Shown one piece after another: positions 32,452 through 41,039 of a DNA stretch of 46,099 bases. The stretch lies in NCBI GenBank assembly GCA_963204975.1, contig CAUJJC010000132.1, forward strand, positions 1 through 46,099. The letters run 5' to 3'. The position numbers and the translations under genes are program-made. Below the pieces are notes generated by a model that did not search any database, was not told where the DNA came from, and worked only from the letters and a program-made list of their open reading frames with translations. Source of the stretch: Verrucomicrobiota bacterium (GTDB lineage Bacteria > Verrucomicrobiota > Verrucomicrobiia > Verrucomicrobiales > Verrucomicrobiaceae). Within the stretch, counting starts at the first letter, position 1, and each line of letters starts with the position of its first letter.

Positions 32452-33774
32452 TCATTTCTTGAGTGGCGAGAATGCGACGCCTTCGATTTCAACGAGTAGG
32501 TCAGGCCTGCACACATCAGCCTGGGCAAAGATCATCGGCATGGTCCCAAGGCGGCGCTCGCACACGGCATGGCACTTCTCATAGTCCTCGGGGTGCTTCA
32601 CATACACGCGCACCTTGGCCAGGTCTTCGAGCGTGGCTCCTGCGCCCTTCCAGCCGAGCCTTGCGAAGTTCTCGGCATCGATCAGACGCTCGATGTTCGT
32701 CAGCGTCTGTTCGGTCTGCTTTTCAATATCGCCGGGATGAACCGTCTCCGAGTTCACGATGCTCGCCGTGCCGGAGATCCAGGTAGTCACATGATCGCCG
32801 ATGCGCAGCGCCATCGCGCGGGAGAACTTCGGCGTCTTGGCCGAGTAGCTCTTCGGGTAGCTGTAGGCCGAGGTTTGCAACGGATTCTCCAGCGGCAGCA
32901 TTTGCACATCAGTGCGCTGGGTTTGCAGCGCCAGACAGGTGGTCATCAAGCCAGTGCCAAGAGTGCCGATGCCGGTGCTCGCGGGGTAGATGATGTGCCC
33001 GTTCTGCCGCGCCAGCGGACGCACATCGAAGGGATGGCGGTCGAAGAAATCGGTGCGTGCGCGGTTCAGTTCCCGATATCGCTCGGCGTCTCCTTCCATG
33101 CCCGTGATGGTGCCTTGATACAACCAGACGCGAGCCACATCGCGGAAGGTGGCACCCGCACCTGCGAGCACGGAGCGGAGTGATTCAAACGCCTCCGCCG
33201 TTTGCTCATAGGCACTGCGACCCGACTGTGCCAGGGCTCCCGCCGAGGCGTAAAACCAGCGGATGTCATTGTGCGCGACTGTCACCAAGTGAGGGCCAAA
33301 GTAACCGATGGTGGCTGATCGCGTGCTGATCGCCCAGGCCTCAATCGCAAGGCCACGACCATCGCAGGGCGGCTGCACCACATACAACGTCAGCGGCATC
33401 TGCTCGCCGTAGTAGGCCTCGAACAATTTCTGCGCCGCAGGCACGTTGGCTGCATCGTTGACGAAGACCGTCTGCATCGTCACCGCCATCGGCTCAGGCT
33501 GCTGCATCAGAATCGCACGCAAGGTGGACAATGCCTCCCACGCCTGATCGCGAAAGCCGCCGACGCCCTCAGGCGTGACCATCAAAGCCAGCCGTGTGAG
33601 ACCATCATAACCAATGACCGTGTGGTGCTGATAGCCGAGGAGGTGAGGAGGAAGATCGAATGATCCATCGCCAGTTCCGGTGCGTCTGGCATCGGGTTCT
33701 GCTCGTCCATCGAGCAGTCTGCGATCAGGCTGCAAACTGTGGCAGCTTTGAGCTTCTGATGCGGTGAGTGACAT
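32452..33774 (-). CDS. RidA/YjgF-like protein with tandem domains
   Basis: Product of 440 aa with at least two RidA-like segments. One is at about 170-300 (FYASAGALAQSGRSAYEQTAEAF...LAGAGATFRDVARVWLYQG) and another at about 310-440 (TTWISGTASIVNSETVHPGDIEKQTEQTLTNIERL...LAKVRVYVKHPEDY). The N-terminal 150 residues resemble a third, diverged copy. It recalls large YjgF-related enzymes such as chorismatases, but I cannot assign a reaction. It is the first gene of the DUF1549-DUF1501-PPC operon; RidA proteins usually deaminate reactive imines. No signal peptide is seen, so it would act in the cytoplasm unlike its operon partners. Confidence 0.78.
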   Translation of the reverse strand: MSLTASEAQSCHSLQPDRRLLDGRAEPDARRTGTGDGSFDLPPHLLGYQHHTVIGYDGLTRLALMVTPEGVGGFRDQAWEALSTLRAILMQQPEPMAVTMQTVFVNDAANVPAAQKLFEAYYGEQMPLTLYVVQPPCDGRGLAIEAWAISTRSATIGYFGPHLVTVAHNDIRWFYASAGALAQSGRSAYEQTAEAFESLRSVLAGAGATFRDVARVWLYQGTITGMEGDAERYRELNRARTDFFDRHPFDVRPLARQNGHIIYPASTGIGTLGTGLMTTCLALQTQRTDVQMLPLENPLQTSAYSYPKSYSAKTPKFSRAMALRIGDHVTTWISGTASIVNSETVHPGDIEKQTEQTLTNIERLIDAENFARLGWKGAGATLEDLAKVRVYVKHPEDYEKCHAVCERRLGTMPMIFAQADVCRPDLLVEIEGVAFSPLKK

Positions 33775-33906
33775 CGTTTTCGTTCTCCTCCATGAGCGCT
33801 CGGTGAGCGATTCGGTTGGTGTTGCTGCACTAGCTGTAACGATTCAGCGCCCTATTCCATTGAGCGGATGCTACGGGTGACTGGGCGTGAATTGCCCAAA
33901 GGTTCT

Positions 33907-34194
33907 TCAGGCCTTGAGGATGGCATCGAACTCCTTGTCCGTGAACGCTTGCATGGTCGTCGTGCGCACGTTCCCGCGTGAGGCAAGCTCGGCGAGGAGA
34001 TGAAGAATCTTGTGCTCGCTGTCAGTGGTCAAAATGAGCACTCCATCGTAGCTGCCCATGGTCCAGAATTGCCCTTCCACCTGCACGCCAGATTTTGCGG
34101 CGATGTCGTCAAAGGCATGAGCGCGGGCTGTGGATTCCTTGATATGGCTGGAGCCTTTGTCCGTGAAGTTGATGAGGGTGATGTAGCGGCACAT
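33907..34194 (-). CDS. GYD-domain protein
   Basis: Product of 95 aa from the ATG at 34194 (MCRYITLINFTDKG), the usual start of this small family; upstream in-frame sequence is not conserved-looking. It shows FTDKGSSHIKESTARAHAFDDIAAKSG and a YDGVLILTTDSEH core, with the GSYDGV element that names the family. Function of GYD proteins is unknown; the fold is a ferredoxin-like alpha/beta barrel. It lies downstream of the nosY pseudogene on the same strand. Confidence 0.83.
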   Translation of the reverse strand: MCRYITLINFTDKGSSHIKESTARAHAFDDIAAKSGVQVEGQFWTMGSYDGVLILTTDSEHKILHLLAELASRGNVRTTTMQAFTDKEFDAILKA

Positions 34195-34306
34195 AATGGT
34201 TGGGCTTGGGTTGGTGGTTGGATGAATAAAATTGATCACCGGCCTTGCACCCATGGTTCAGGCACGGCCTGCCGCATGAAAGGGTGTCGTGATGAGCCCT
34301 GCGATT

Positions 34307-34396
34307 TCATGTATGGATCATGCAACAATTGGGTTTCCCTCGCTCCGCCAATGCTCGCCTGTGCTGTGCTTCGATTGTCTTCGACTTGTTCATCAT
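34307..34396 (-). other. Short open frame overlapping the nosY stop
   Basis: A 29-codon frame (starting MMNKSKTIEAQHRRALAERG) begins with ATGATG across the TGA of the nosY remnant. It matches nothing I know. It could be the rump of the next gene of a former nos cluster or a chance frame. The rest of 34195-34306 holds no gene that I can see. Confidence 0.3.
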
Positions 34397-34969
34397 AAGT
34401 CCTTTCTCCTGAACACTTTCTGCCCCAGCAGCAGTGGGATGATGATCCAAAGCAGCAACAAGCCGAGTGTGTAATCCACACTGAGGCCCGTGCCGAGGAA
34501 CTCCCGCATCACAGCTCCTGTCATGCCCATCAGTGCAGAGACATTCATTTGCAGAAGCACAAAGGTGCGCGCGAGATCGATGGGGTTCAGGGCGACAAGG
34601 GCGATGGTTGCCTTCTCCAGCGGGTAGTCCTGGAAGGTGAAGAGGATGAATAAAGCGATGCCATCGAAGAGCAGCGCAAAGAAGAACCAGAGCATCAGCG
34701 CGACTCCCATGCCTCTCGCTTTGTCCCGTGTGCAGACAGCTCCGAGGAAGGCGATGGCGACGAAGACGAAGGTGAGCAATACGGCTGCGCGATGATGCAA
34801 CCGCCCGTGATACTATGATCATAGAGCAGCACGGGAATGCCAATGCCCGCGAGAGAATCTGCGCTCAGTGCGGTGGCTGCGCCGAAGTATTCACTGAGCA
34901 GTATGGTGCGGCGCTGGAGTGGCTTTATATGATGGCGATGCCAGTTCGTTGCTCAACTTTGATAGCCAT
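34393..34969 (-). pseudogene. Decayed nosY (copper-processing ABC permease)
   Basis: The C-terminal 130 codons (34393 to about 34790) are intact and match NosY: RDKARGMGVALMLWFFF, then FQDYPLEKATIALVALNPIDLARTF, LLQMNVSALMGMTGAV and a final FRRKDL. Upstream the match continues in another frame (QRRTILLSEYFGAATALSA), and a third frame from ATG 34969 stops after 14 codons. The first three or more membrane helices are missing. With two frame changes and the loss of the N-terminus it cannot make a working permease. NosY with NosD and NosF matures the copper centre of nitrous oxide reductase; none of these is present. Confidence 0.77.
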
Positions 34970-35047
34970 TCTTGTGATCCTCCCAATCTGCCGCGTGATA
35001 ATGTAGCCAATTGGCAAACCCTGCGTTAAAGAGCGCTACTATCATTC

Positions 35048-35509
35048 ATGCTCAAGATCGGAAAACTAGCCCAGCAAGCCATCGCCGCCGCCAGCTACTT
35101 GGCGGAGCGCTATGATGAAATGGGCTCGCGCGTAAGCGCTGCTGAGATTGCCGATGCACGCAGTCTGCCACGCCCCGTCGTGGCAAAGGTGCTCGCGCAG
35201 ATGTCACTGCACGGCCTTACAACGGGCACCACAGGCCCGACCGGGGGCTACCGGCTGGCGCGAGTGCCGAAGGCCATCTCGCTGTTCGACATCGTGGAGG
35301 CCTTTGAGCGCATCGACGTGCGCCCCATGTGTCCATTTGGACCCGATTGGTGTGGCAATGGTGATCCATGCCCGCTGCATGATTCGATCACGAATGCGTC
35401 CGAACATGTTGCCGACTTCCTAAAAACGCAGCATCTGGGGCCTTTCGCCAAGCAGGGGAATAGGGTGCCTCGACGCCCGGCAAAGAAGGCACGACGGAAA
35501 GCCAAGTAG
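35048..35509 (+). CDS. Rrf2-family iron-sulfur transcriptional regulator
   Basis: Product of 153 aa. A winged helix at about 1-75 (QQAIAAASYLAERY, RPVVAKVLAQMSLHGL, GPTGGYRLAR) is followed by the dimer helix and a cluster-binding loop with Cys95, Cys102 and Cys108 (CPFGPDWCGNGDPC). The three cysteines suit a [2Fe-2S] or [4Fe-4S] sensor, as in NsrR or IscR. A basic Lys/Arg tail ends the protein. It is divergent from the nosY remnant, suggesting that it once controlled a nos or NO-response cluster. Current targets are unknown. Confidence 0.9.
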   Translation: MLKIGKLAQQAIAAASYLAERYDEMGSRVSAAEIADARSLPRPVVAKVLAQMSLHGLTTGTTGPTGGYRLARVPKAISLFDIVEAFERIDVRPMCPFGPDWCGNGDPCPLHDSITNASEHVADFLKTQHLGPFAKQGNRVPRRPAKKARRKAK

Positions 35510-35547
35510 CGATCTGTGCTCGAGCAGGAAAGGTTGTCGGATGGAAC

Positions 35548-36972
35548 TTACTTCGGCACCACGGTGAAGCCTTCCTTGCTGTCCTTGATCAGCCAGCCAG
35601 TGGCGTCGAGTTGCTTGCGCAGCGCATCCGCAGTGGCCCAGTCTTTGGCGGCCTTGGCGTCCCAGCGTTGTTGAGCGAGAGCTTGGATGTCGGCAGGGAT
35701 GTCATGGGTCACTTCGCTTTCCGGCGGTGGCAGGGTGAGGCCGAGAGCTTCGAGCATGAACCATAGGGACAACCAATGCGTCTTAGCCGTGGCGGCATCG
35801 GTCGCGGCTTGATCAGCTTCTTTGATCTTCGAGAAGACACCGCCGAGTGCGCCGGGGACGTTGAGGTCGTTGAGCAGCGTGTTCCATGCATCCGCAAAGA
35901 TGCCAGCGGTGCCGTGCTTCAGCACTTCTTCGCGTGAAGGCGGCTGTGTGGTGCCTGCCTTGGTGCACAGCGAGTGCTCGGTCTTGCTCAGCTTCTGCAA
36001 GGCCTGACGCGCGGAGTCGAGGCTGTGCATGGTGAAGTTCAGCGGCGCGGAGTAGTGGCCGGAGATCAGCACGTAGCGCACTTCGCTTGCGGTGTAGCCG
36101 CGCGCTTTGAGATCTTCCAGTGTGTAGAGATTGCCGAGGCTCTTGCTCATCTTGCCGCCATCGACCATGAGGTGTGCGATGTGGAACCAGTGCGCGGCGA
36201 AGTGCCCGTGCGTGGAGCAGCAGCTCTGCGCGATCTCGTTCTCGTGATGCGGGAAGATGAGGTCCACGCCACCGCTGTGCAGATCGAAGTCCTCGCCGAG
36301 GTATTCGAGGATCATGGCCGAGCACTCGAGATGCCAGCCGGGCCTGCCTTCGCCCCACGGGCTGGGCCAGAAGTTCGGGCCGTCCTCGGGCTTGCGAGCC
36401 TTCCATAGGGCAAAGTCGGTGAGCGAGTCCTTGGTGTATTCGTCGCTGTCCGTCGCGCTCGCGGCTTCGCTAGCACCGAGGCGGAGTTCGCGATCTTCCA
36501 GGTGGCTGAGCTTGCCGTAGTCCTTGAACGACGAGACGCGGAAATAGACGCTGCCATCCGCCGCGGCGTAGGCATGGCCGTTCGCGATCAGCTTCTCGAT
36601 CATCGCGATCTGATGCGGGATGTGCTTCACCGCGCTGGGCTCGATGTGCGGAGCGAGCGTGTTGAGCGCGGCGCAATCGGCGTGGAACTTCGTGGTCCAG
36701 AACTCGGTGAAGTCAGTGAGCGACTTCCCGGCCTTCTGGGAGTCGCGGATCGTCTTGTCATCCACATCCGTCAGGTTGCGCACATGCAGCGTGGGAGTGC
36801 CGCTGGCTTCCACCACGCGACGAAACACATCCTGTGCGACGAAGGTGCGGAAGTTCCCAATGTGCGCGGGTCCATAAACCGTGGGGCCGCAGCAGTAGAA
36901 GCGCAGGGTCTTGCCATCGAGCGGGCGGACTTCTTTGTCGGTGCGGGTGAGGGTGTCGTGAAGGCGGAGCAT
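35548..36972 (-). CDS. cysS: Cysteine--tRNA ligase
   Basis: Product of 474 aa from the ATG at 36972 (MLRLHDTLTRTDKEV); a longer frame from 37149 adds non-homologous residues and overlaps the neighbouring gene. Signatures include zinc and class I motifs: FYCCGPTVYGPAHIGN with the HIGH-type element, HLECSAM, GVDLIFPHHENEIAQS and KMSKSLGN. It charges tRNA-Cys in the cytoplasm. It is convergent with the Rrf2 gene (38-bp gap) and divergent from the membrane-protein gene at 37113. Confidence 0.97.
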   Translation of the reverse strand: MLRLHDTLTRTDKEVRPLDGKTLRFYCCGPTVYGPAHIGNFRTFVAQDVFRRVVEASGTPTLHVRNLTDVDDKTIRDSQKAGKSLTDFTEFWTTKFHADCAALNTLAPHIEPSAVKHIPHQIAMIEKLIANGHAYAAADGSVYFRVSSFKDYGKLSHLEDRELRLGASEAASATDSDEYTKDSLTDFALWKARKPEDGPNFWPSPWGEGRPGWHLECSAMILEYLGEDFDLHSGGVDLIFPHHENEIAQSCCSTHGHFAAHWFHIAHLMVDGGKMSKSLGNLYTLEDLKARGYTASEVRYVLISGHYSAPLNFTMHSLDSARQALQKLSKTEHSLCTKAGTTQPPSREEVLKHGTAGIFADAWNTLLNDLNVPGALGGVFSKIKEADQAATDAATAKTHWLSLWFMLEALGLTLPPPESEVTHDIPADIQALAQQRWDAKAAKDWATADALRKQLDATGWLIKDSKEGFTVVPK

Positions 36973-37112
36973 GGGCGGGGAAGTTCTCGGTTCGCGGTTC
37001 TCCGTTCCCGGTTGGGAAACGATGGGACGCGGGGCGCGGACTATCAACGGAGTGCGGCGTGGTGCAAGCGCGGTGCTTGATGTAGTGAAGGGGCGTTGGT
37101 AGGAAAGGTGGG

Positions 37113-37700
37113 ATGAAGACCGAGCTTCCTCCCAATCCTCTACTGGCACTCGTAGCGGCTGTGCTGGCGCACCTTGCTTTCCTGCAAGTGCCGGAAGCGA
37201 TCAGCATGGGGGCGACCATCGTTTGGCATCTGCTAGCTCTAAGCGGCGTTGTCTATTTTTTCTTGTTCGTGCGCTATCTCGATCTAGGCAGGTTTGGTCA
37301 TCCAGTGGCGCGAGTGATGAGTCAGGGGGTAGTCATGGTTGGATTAGCGCTGATTCTAGTGGGCGCGGGCTACAGCACCAATGTGGAGCCGACGGTGCTC
37401 AAGCTCGGAGGTGTGTTGCCGCTCGGATGGTCGTGCTGCGTCGTTGTGTTGCTAAAAGAGCACGTCAGACTGCTAGCTCAGAAGGAGGCGCATCGGCGCA
37501 CTCCCCGGGATCTGAATTGGTCGATGGGCTTGATGGTCGCGTTGATGATATTTCAGTTGGCTTGTGATCTTGGCGATTATGGGAAAGGCGATGGAACGAT
37601 GATCAAGTGGGCGCTCCAGTTCTGGCTTTTCCTGGGACTATTCGACCTCGGGCTTACCTGGTTTCGAATGATTCAGGCGCTGAGGGAGAAGAAAGATTGA
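37113..37700 (+). CDS. Small multi-pass membrane protein, unknown
   Basis: Product of 195 aa with about five hydrophobic helices: LLALVAAVLAHLAFL, IVWHLLALSGVVYFFLFV, GVVMVGLALILVGAGY, GLMVALMIFQLA and WALQFWLFLGLFDLGL. A basic cytoplasmic loop (LLKEHVRLLAQKEAHRRTPRD) lies between the third/fourth and fifth. I recognise no family. It ends 36 bp before the isomerase-like gene on the same strand. Confidence 0.7.
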   Translation: MKTELPPNPLLALVAAVLAHLAFLQVPEAISMGATIVWHLLALSGVVYFFLFVRYLDLGRFGHPVARVMSQGVVMVGLALILVGAGYSTNVEPTVLKLGGVLPLGWSCCVVVLLKEHVRLLAQKEAHRRTPRDLNWSMGLMVALMIFQLACDLGDYGKGDGTMIKWALQFWLFLGLFDLGLTWFRMIQALREKKD

Positions 37701-37736
37701 TTCCGAGGCGTGCTTTTGGTTGGCTCCTCATCGACC

Positions 37737-38621
37737 ATGAACACTCGCCGCCAATTCCTCACCACCGCCGCGCTCGCCGTGGCCGGTTCCGCCTTGTCAC
37801 AGAACGTCGTCGCCGCACCGAAGCGCCAACTGAAGAAGGCGATCATGCTGGGCACGCTTTCCATCAAGGGCACGCTGGCGGAGAAGCTCAAGGCGGCGGC
37901 GGAGGCTGGTTACGAGGGTGTGGAGCCGCATGGCGGCATGAACCAGCAGGAGGTGCTCGACGCACTAGGCTCCAGCGGACTGAAGGCGGCAAGCGTGTGT
38001 TGCCACACCCATTGGAAACAAACGCTGACACACAACGACGAAGCGACACGCGAAGCAGGCCTGCAAGGCGTGCTCACGACGCTCCGCGATGCGAAGGCGT
38101 ATGGCGCAGACTCGATCCTGGTGGTGCCGGGAACGGTGAGTGAGGAGGTCGGCTATGACGTGGCGTGGGAGCGCTCCATCACGCAGCTCAAAAAAGCAGT
38201 GCCGCTGGCGAAGGAACTCGGCGTGCGCATTTCCATCGAGAACGTCTGGAACAATTTCATCCTCAGCCCGATTGAGGCGGTCAAGTTCCTCGACGAGATC
38301 GGTGATCCCATCGTGGGCTGGCATTTCGACATCGGCAACGTGCTGCGCTACGGCTGGCCGGAGCACTGGATCAAGGTGCTGGGCAAGCGCATCAACCGCA
38401 TCCACGTCAAAGAATACAGCACCGAGAAGATGAAGAACGAGGGCGTGTGGAAGGGCTTCGATTGTGATCTGACCGAAGGCTCCAACAACTGGCCCGCGAT
38501 CATGAAGGCGCTGGATGAGGTGGGCTACTCCGGCTGGGCCATCAGCGAGCAGCGCGGCGGCAATATCTTCAGTGGTCTGAAGACGCTGACGGAGCGAATG
38601 GACAAGATCTTTGCGATGTGA
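37737..38621 (+). CDS. Secreted sugar phosphate isomerase/epimerase-like TIM-barrel protein
   Basis: Product of 294 aa from the ATG at 37737. It begins with a Tat-type signal (NTRRQFLTTAALAVAGSALS), so it is exported. The rest is a xylose-isomerase-like TIM barrel: LKAAAEAGYEGVEPHGG, VSIENVWNNF-like ISIENVWNNFILSP, GWHFDIGNVLRYG, RINRIHVKEY and GWAISEQRGG. E, D, H and E residues at the barrel ends are typical metal ligands. Exported members are frequent in Verrucomicrobiota and may act on keto-sugars together with DUF1080 proteins; this is inference. It is convergent with dedA. Confidence 0.88.
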   Translation: MNTRRQFLTTAALAVAGSALSQNVVAAPKRQLKKAIMLGTLSIKGTLAEKLKAAAEAGYEGVEPHGGMNQQEVLDALGSSGLKAASVCCHTHWKQTLTHNDEATREAGLQGVLTTLRDAKAYGADSILVVPGTVSEEVGYDVAWERSITQLKKAVPLAKELGVRISIENVWNNFILSPIEAVKFLDEIGDPIVGWHFDIGNVLRYGWPEHWIKVLGKRINRIHVKEYSTEKMKNEGVWKGFDCDLTEGSNNWPAIMKALDEVGYSGWAISEQRGGNIFSGLKTLTERMDKIFAM

Positions 38622-38625
38622 TCGC

Positions 38626-39258
38626 TCAGGCAGTCTTCTTGCCCGTCATTTTCAGCATCAGGAAGTAAAGCACGCCGATGACGGCGATGCCGCCGACGAT
38701 CCACAGGGACTCGTGCTTGATGGCATGAACCATCGCCTCCGGGTCCTTCATCAGGTCGGGATTGCGCTCGGCCATGCCTTTGCCATACCAGGACAAGATC
38801 GCGCACCAGATGAAGGAGCCGATGGTGGTCATGGCGCTGAACTTGCCAAAGGGCATCCGCACGATGCCTGCGGGGATGGAGATGAGATGCCGGACCACAG
38901 GCAGCAGACGGGCGAAGAAGATGCCGCCCGCCTCATAGCGCTGCATGAAGACCTCGGCGCGTTCCAGCTTGTCCGGGCTGATGAAGAAATACTTGCCAAA
39001 CTTCAGCACAAACGGGCGACCGAGCCACCGGCTGAAGCCATACGTGATCGCGGAGCCGAGCCATGAGCCGAAGGTGCCCGCGAGAATCACGCCCCACAGA
39101 TTGAGCTTGCCCTGAGCGGCGAGAAAGGCGGCGGGCGGCATGACTACTTCGCTCGGCACGGGGAAGATGGAACTCTCCATGGCCATGAGGATGATGACGC
39201 CGAGGTAGCCCCAGTCCTGGACCCAGGTGAACCAGATGTTGATGAGTTGGTGAAGCAT
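38626..39258 (-). CDS. DedA-family membrane protein
   Basis: Product of 210 aa. It has the DedA/VTT-domain pattern: an amphipathic start, ILMAMESSIFPVPSEVVMPPAAFLA with the conserved E and P, GSWLGSAITYGFSRWLGRPF, FFARLLPVVRHLISIPAGIVRMPFGKF, and a C-terminal membrane helix (VGGIAVIGVLYFLMLKM). DedA proteins are half-transporters or flippases for lipid carriers such as undecaprenyl phosphate or phosphatidylethanolamine. The HAD gene lies 18 bp upstream on the same strand. Confidence 0.93.
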   Translation of the reverse strand: MLHQLINIWFTWVQDWGYLGVIILMAMESSIFPVPSEVVMPPAAFLAAQGKLNLWGVILAGTFGSWLGSAITYGFSRWLGRPFVLKFGKYFFISPDKLERAEVFMQRYEAGGIFFARLLPVVRHLISIPAGIVRMPFGKFSAMTTIGSFIWCAILSWYGKGMAERNPDLMKDPEAMVHAIKHESLWIVGGIAVIGVLYFLMLKMTGKKTA

Positions 39259-39276
39259 GTTAGAAGTGATGAGGTG

Positions 39277-39879
39277 TTAGGCGATGGAGTTCAGCCAGGT
39301 GTTGAGTTCGTGGTGCAGGACGATGTGGTTTTGAGGATCGTAGTGATGACTTACGAATCCGAGGCGACGGCCCGTCTCGATATTTGCGATCAGGTCATCA
39401 ACATAGAACGTCTGCGCGGGATCGAGGTCAAACTTCGCCACGGCTTGTTCATACATGCCTGGCTCGGGTTTCATGGTCTTTGCCTCATGCGAGTAGATGC
39501 CTCCTTCGAAGTGCTTGAAGATCGAGAACTGTTCGAGCAGCCATTCAAGATGCGGTGCGTTCGTGTTGGAAAGCAGATAGGCAGGGACCTTGCGTGTTAG
39601 CGTGGCCAGCGTGAGTGCCATCGGTTCGTTCAAGGCGAAGATGTCGCACCACATGTGTCGGAAGTCTTCCTTGGTGCCTTGGAAGTCGATAGCATCCATC
39701 GCGCGGAAGATGAACTCATCGGGTGACATCTGGCCTGCTTCGAACGGGACCTTGATGGGAGCAATGGCGTCGAAGATCTGCTGCTGGCCCATGGGGCTGC
39801 GTTCAGCCATGCGAGCGGCGCTGCGGTTGAAGTCGAAGGTGACGAGCACATTGCCAATGTCGAAGAGAAGGGTGGGCAC
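39277..39879 (-). CDS. HAD-superfamily hydrolase (subfamily IA)
   Basis: Product of 200 aa. The only start that fits the family is a GTG at 39879 (VPTLLFDIGNVLVTFDF); no ATG is in frame near it, and the longer frame upstream (to 40185) lies inside the glycosyltransferase gene. Motif I is DIGNVLV, motif II is LLSNTNAPH, motif III K in MKPEPGMYEQ, and motif IV is YVDDLIANIE. The four motifs make it a phosphatase or dehalogenase-like enzyme with a small cap. The substrate is unknown. It follows the glycosyltransferase gene after 37 bp. Confidence 0.88.
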   Translation of the reverse strand: MPTLLFDIGNVLVTFDFNRSAARMAERSPMGQQQIFDAIAPIKVPFEAGQMSPDEFIFRAMDAIDFQGTKEDFRHMWCDIFALNEPMALTLATLTRKVPAYLLSNTNAPHLEWLLEQFSIFKHFEGGIYSHEAKTMKPEPGMYEQAVAKFDLDPAQTFYVDDLIANIETGRRLGFVSHHYDPQNHIVLHHELNTWLNSIA

Positions 39880-39916
39880 GGAGTTCAATGGTGAAGTAGG
39901 AATGGAAGAAGATGAA

Positions 39917-41005
39917 TCAACGCAGCAGGGACAGGGCGAGGTCGGCGACTTGCAGGGCTGCATCGGGAGCACTGAGGGGGCGCATGTTGGAGCGCATGGA
40001 AGTCGCGAGGGCGAGATGATTGTCGAGCAGACGTTGAAGCAGTTGCGCCGTTTCTTGCGGTGAATGCGAGCGGACCGCGCAATGGTGATTGAGCAGGAGT
40101 TCCGCATTGCCTTCCTCCTGGCCGGGCACCACGTAGTCGATGATGGCAGGGATGCGTGCGGCGAGGGCTTCGTGGAGGATGGCACCGCCCGCCTTGCAGA
40201 TCACGATGTCGTGAGTCTGGAGGTAGCGCGGCAGTTGATCGGTCCACCCAATCACATCCACGGGCGCATCAGGATGTGCATCCATGAATCGGCGAATGGT
40301 CTGATACAGAGCGGCGGCGTGGCGTCCCGTCTGTAGAGTCAGCCTAGTGCCATGCTGAAGCAGGGGCAGAAGAGATTCCAAGGTGGCTCCCACATGCGCG
40401 GGCGGTGTGCTCGGCATGTAGAGAATGCGAGTGCCTTCATGATCGCGTGAGACCTGCTCCATGAACGACAAGCGAACCGGGAAACCCGTGATGTGAATCG
40501 AAGCCTCGCAAACGCCAAGCTGCTTGACGGATCGTTGGGTTTCTTCGTCAGCGACGCAGACGAGGTCGCTCTGCGAAGCGGTCCAACTGGGATGCACGCT
40601 GATCGAGTCTGTGATCACTGTCACCAGCGGAGGCACATCGCGCCCCTGCTTCCTGAGGTGGTCGAGGAGGCTGCTGTAGAGTGGATAAGTGCTGACGATA
40701 AGTCGAGGGCGCTCGCGGTCCAGGCGGGCATCCAGTGCGGCGGTGAGCGTGGGCAGCCAGCGCCCGCAATCGCCCATCGTGGGGCTGGCGAACCAACCGT
40801 AGGCGGCCCGCCAGACGCTGGGGCAATGGGTAATCGTGAACCGATAACCCGCCTGCGCAGCCGTCATGATCAAGGGATGGACGGCGGCCAGCAGGTCAAA
40901 AACAAGCACGGCCTCTCCCGGTGCCTTCTTTGAAAAGGCTTCCGCGACACTCTTAGCTGCACTGTTATGGCCGTCGCCGAAGCCCGCCGTTAGAACCCAG
41001 ATCAC
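39917..41005 (-). CDS. MGDG synthase/MurG-like glycosyltransferase
   Basis: Product of 362 aa from a GTG at 41005 (VIWVLTAGFGDGHNSAAKSV). A strong ribosome-binding site GGGAGGA at 41013-41019 with 7-nt spacing decides this start; the longer frame from 41131 overlaps the divergent amidase gene. The N-terminal half is the MGDG-synthase domain (GFGDGHNSAA). The C-terminal half is a GT-B donor domain with KAGGAILHEALAARIPAII and PGQEEGNAELL. Related enzymes put galactose or glucose on diacylglycerol. A role in glycolipid synthesis is likely, acceptor unknown. Confidence 0.85.
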   Translation of the reverse strand: MIWVLTAGFGDGHNSAAKSVAEAFSKKAPGEAVLVFDLLAAVHPLIMTAAQAGYRFTITHCPSVWRAAYGWFASPTMGDCGRWLPTLTAALDARLDRERPRLIVSTYPLYSSLLDHLRKQGRDVPPLVTVITDSISVHPSWTASQSDLVCVADEETQRSVKQLGVCEASIHITGFPVRLSFMEQVSRDHEGTRILYMPSTPPAHVGATLESLLPLLQHGTRLTLQTGRHAAALYQTIRRFMDAHPDAPVDVIGWTDQLPRYLQTHDIVICKAGGAILHEALAARIPAIIDYVVPGQEEGNAELLLNHHCAVRSHSPQETAQLLQRLLDNHLALATSMRSNMRPLSAPDAALQVADLALSLLR

Positions 41006-41039
41006 CCGCCATTCCTCCCAAAAAAAGTGATAAAAACAA

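Noticed and set aside
34307..34843. 178-codon minus-strand frame covering the nosY region
   Set aside because: It follows no NosY motif in its own frame; the NosY match is split over other frames, so this long frame is accidental.
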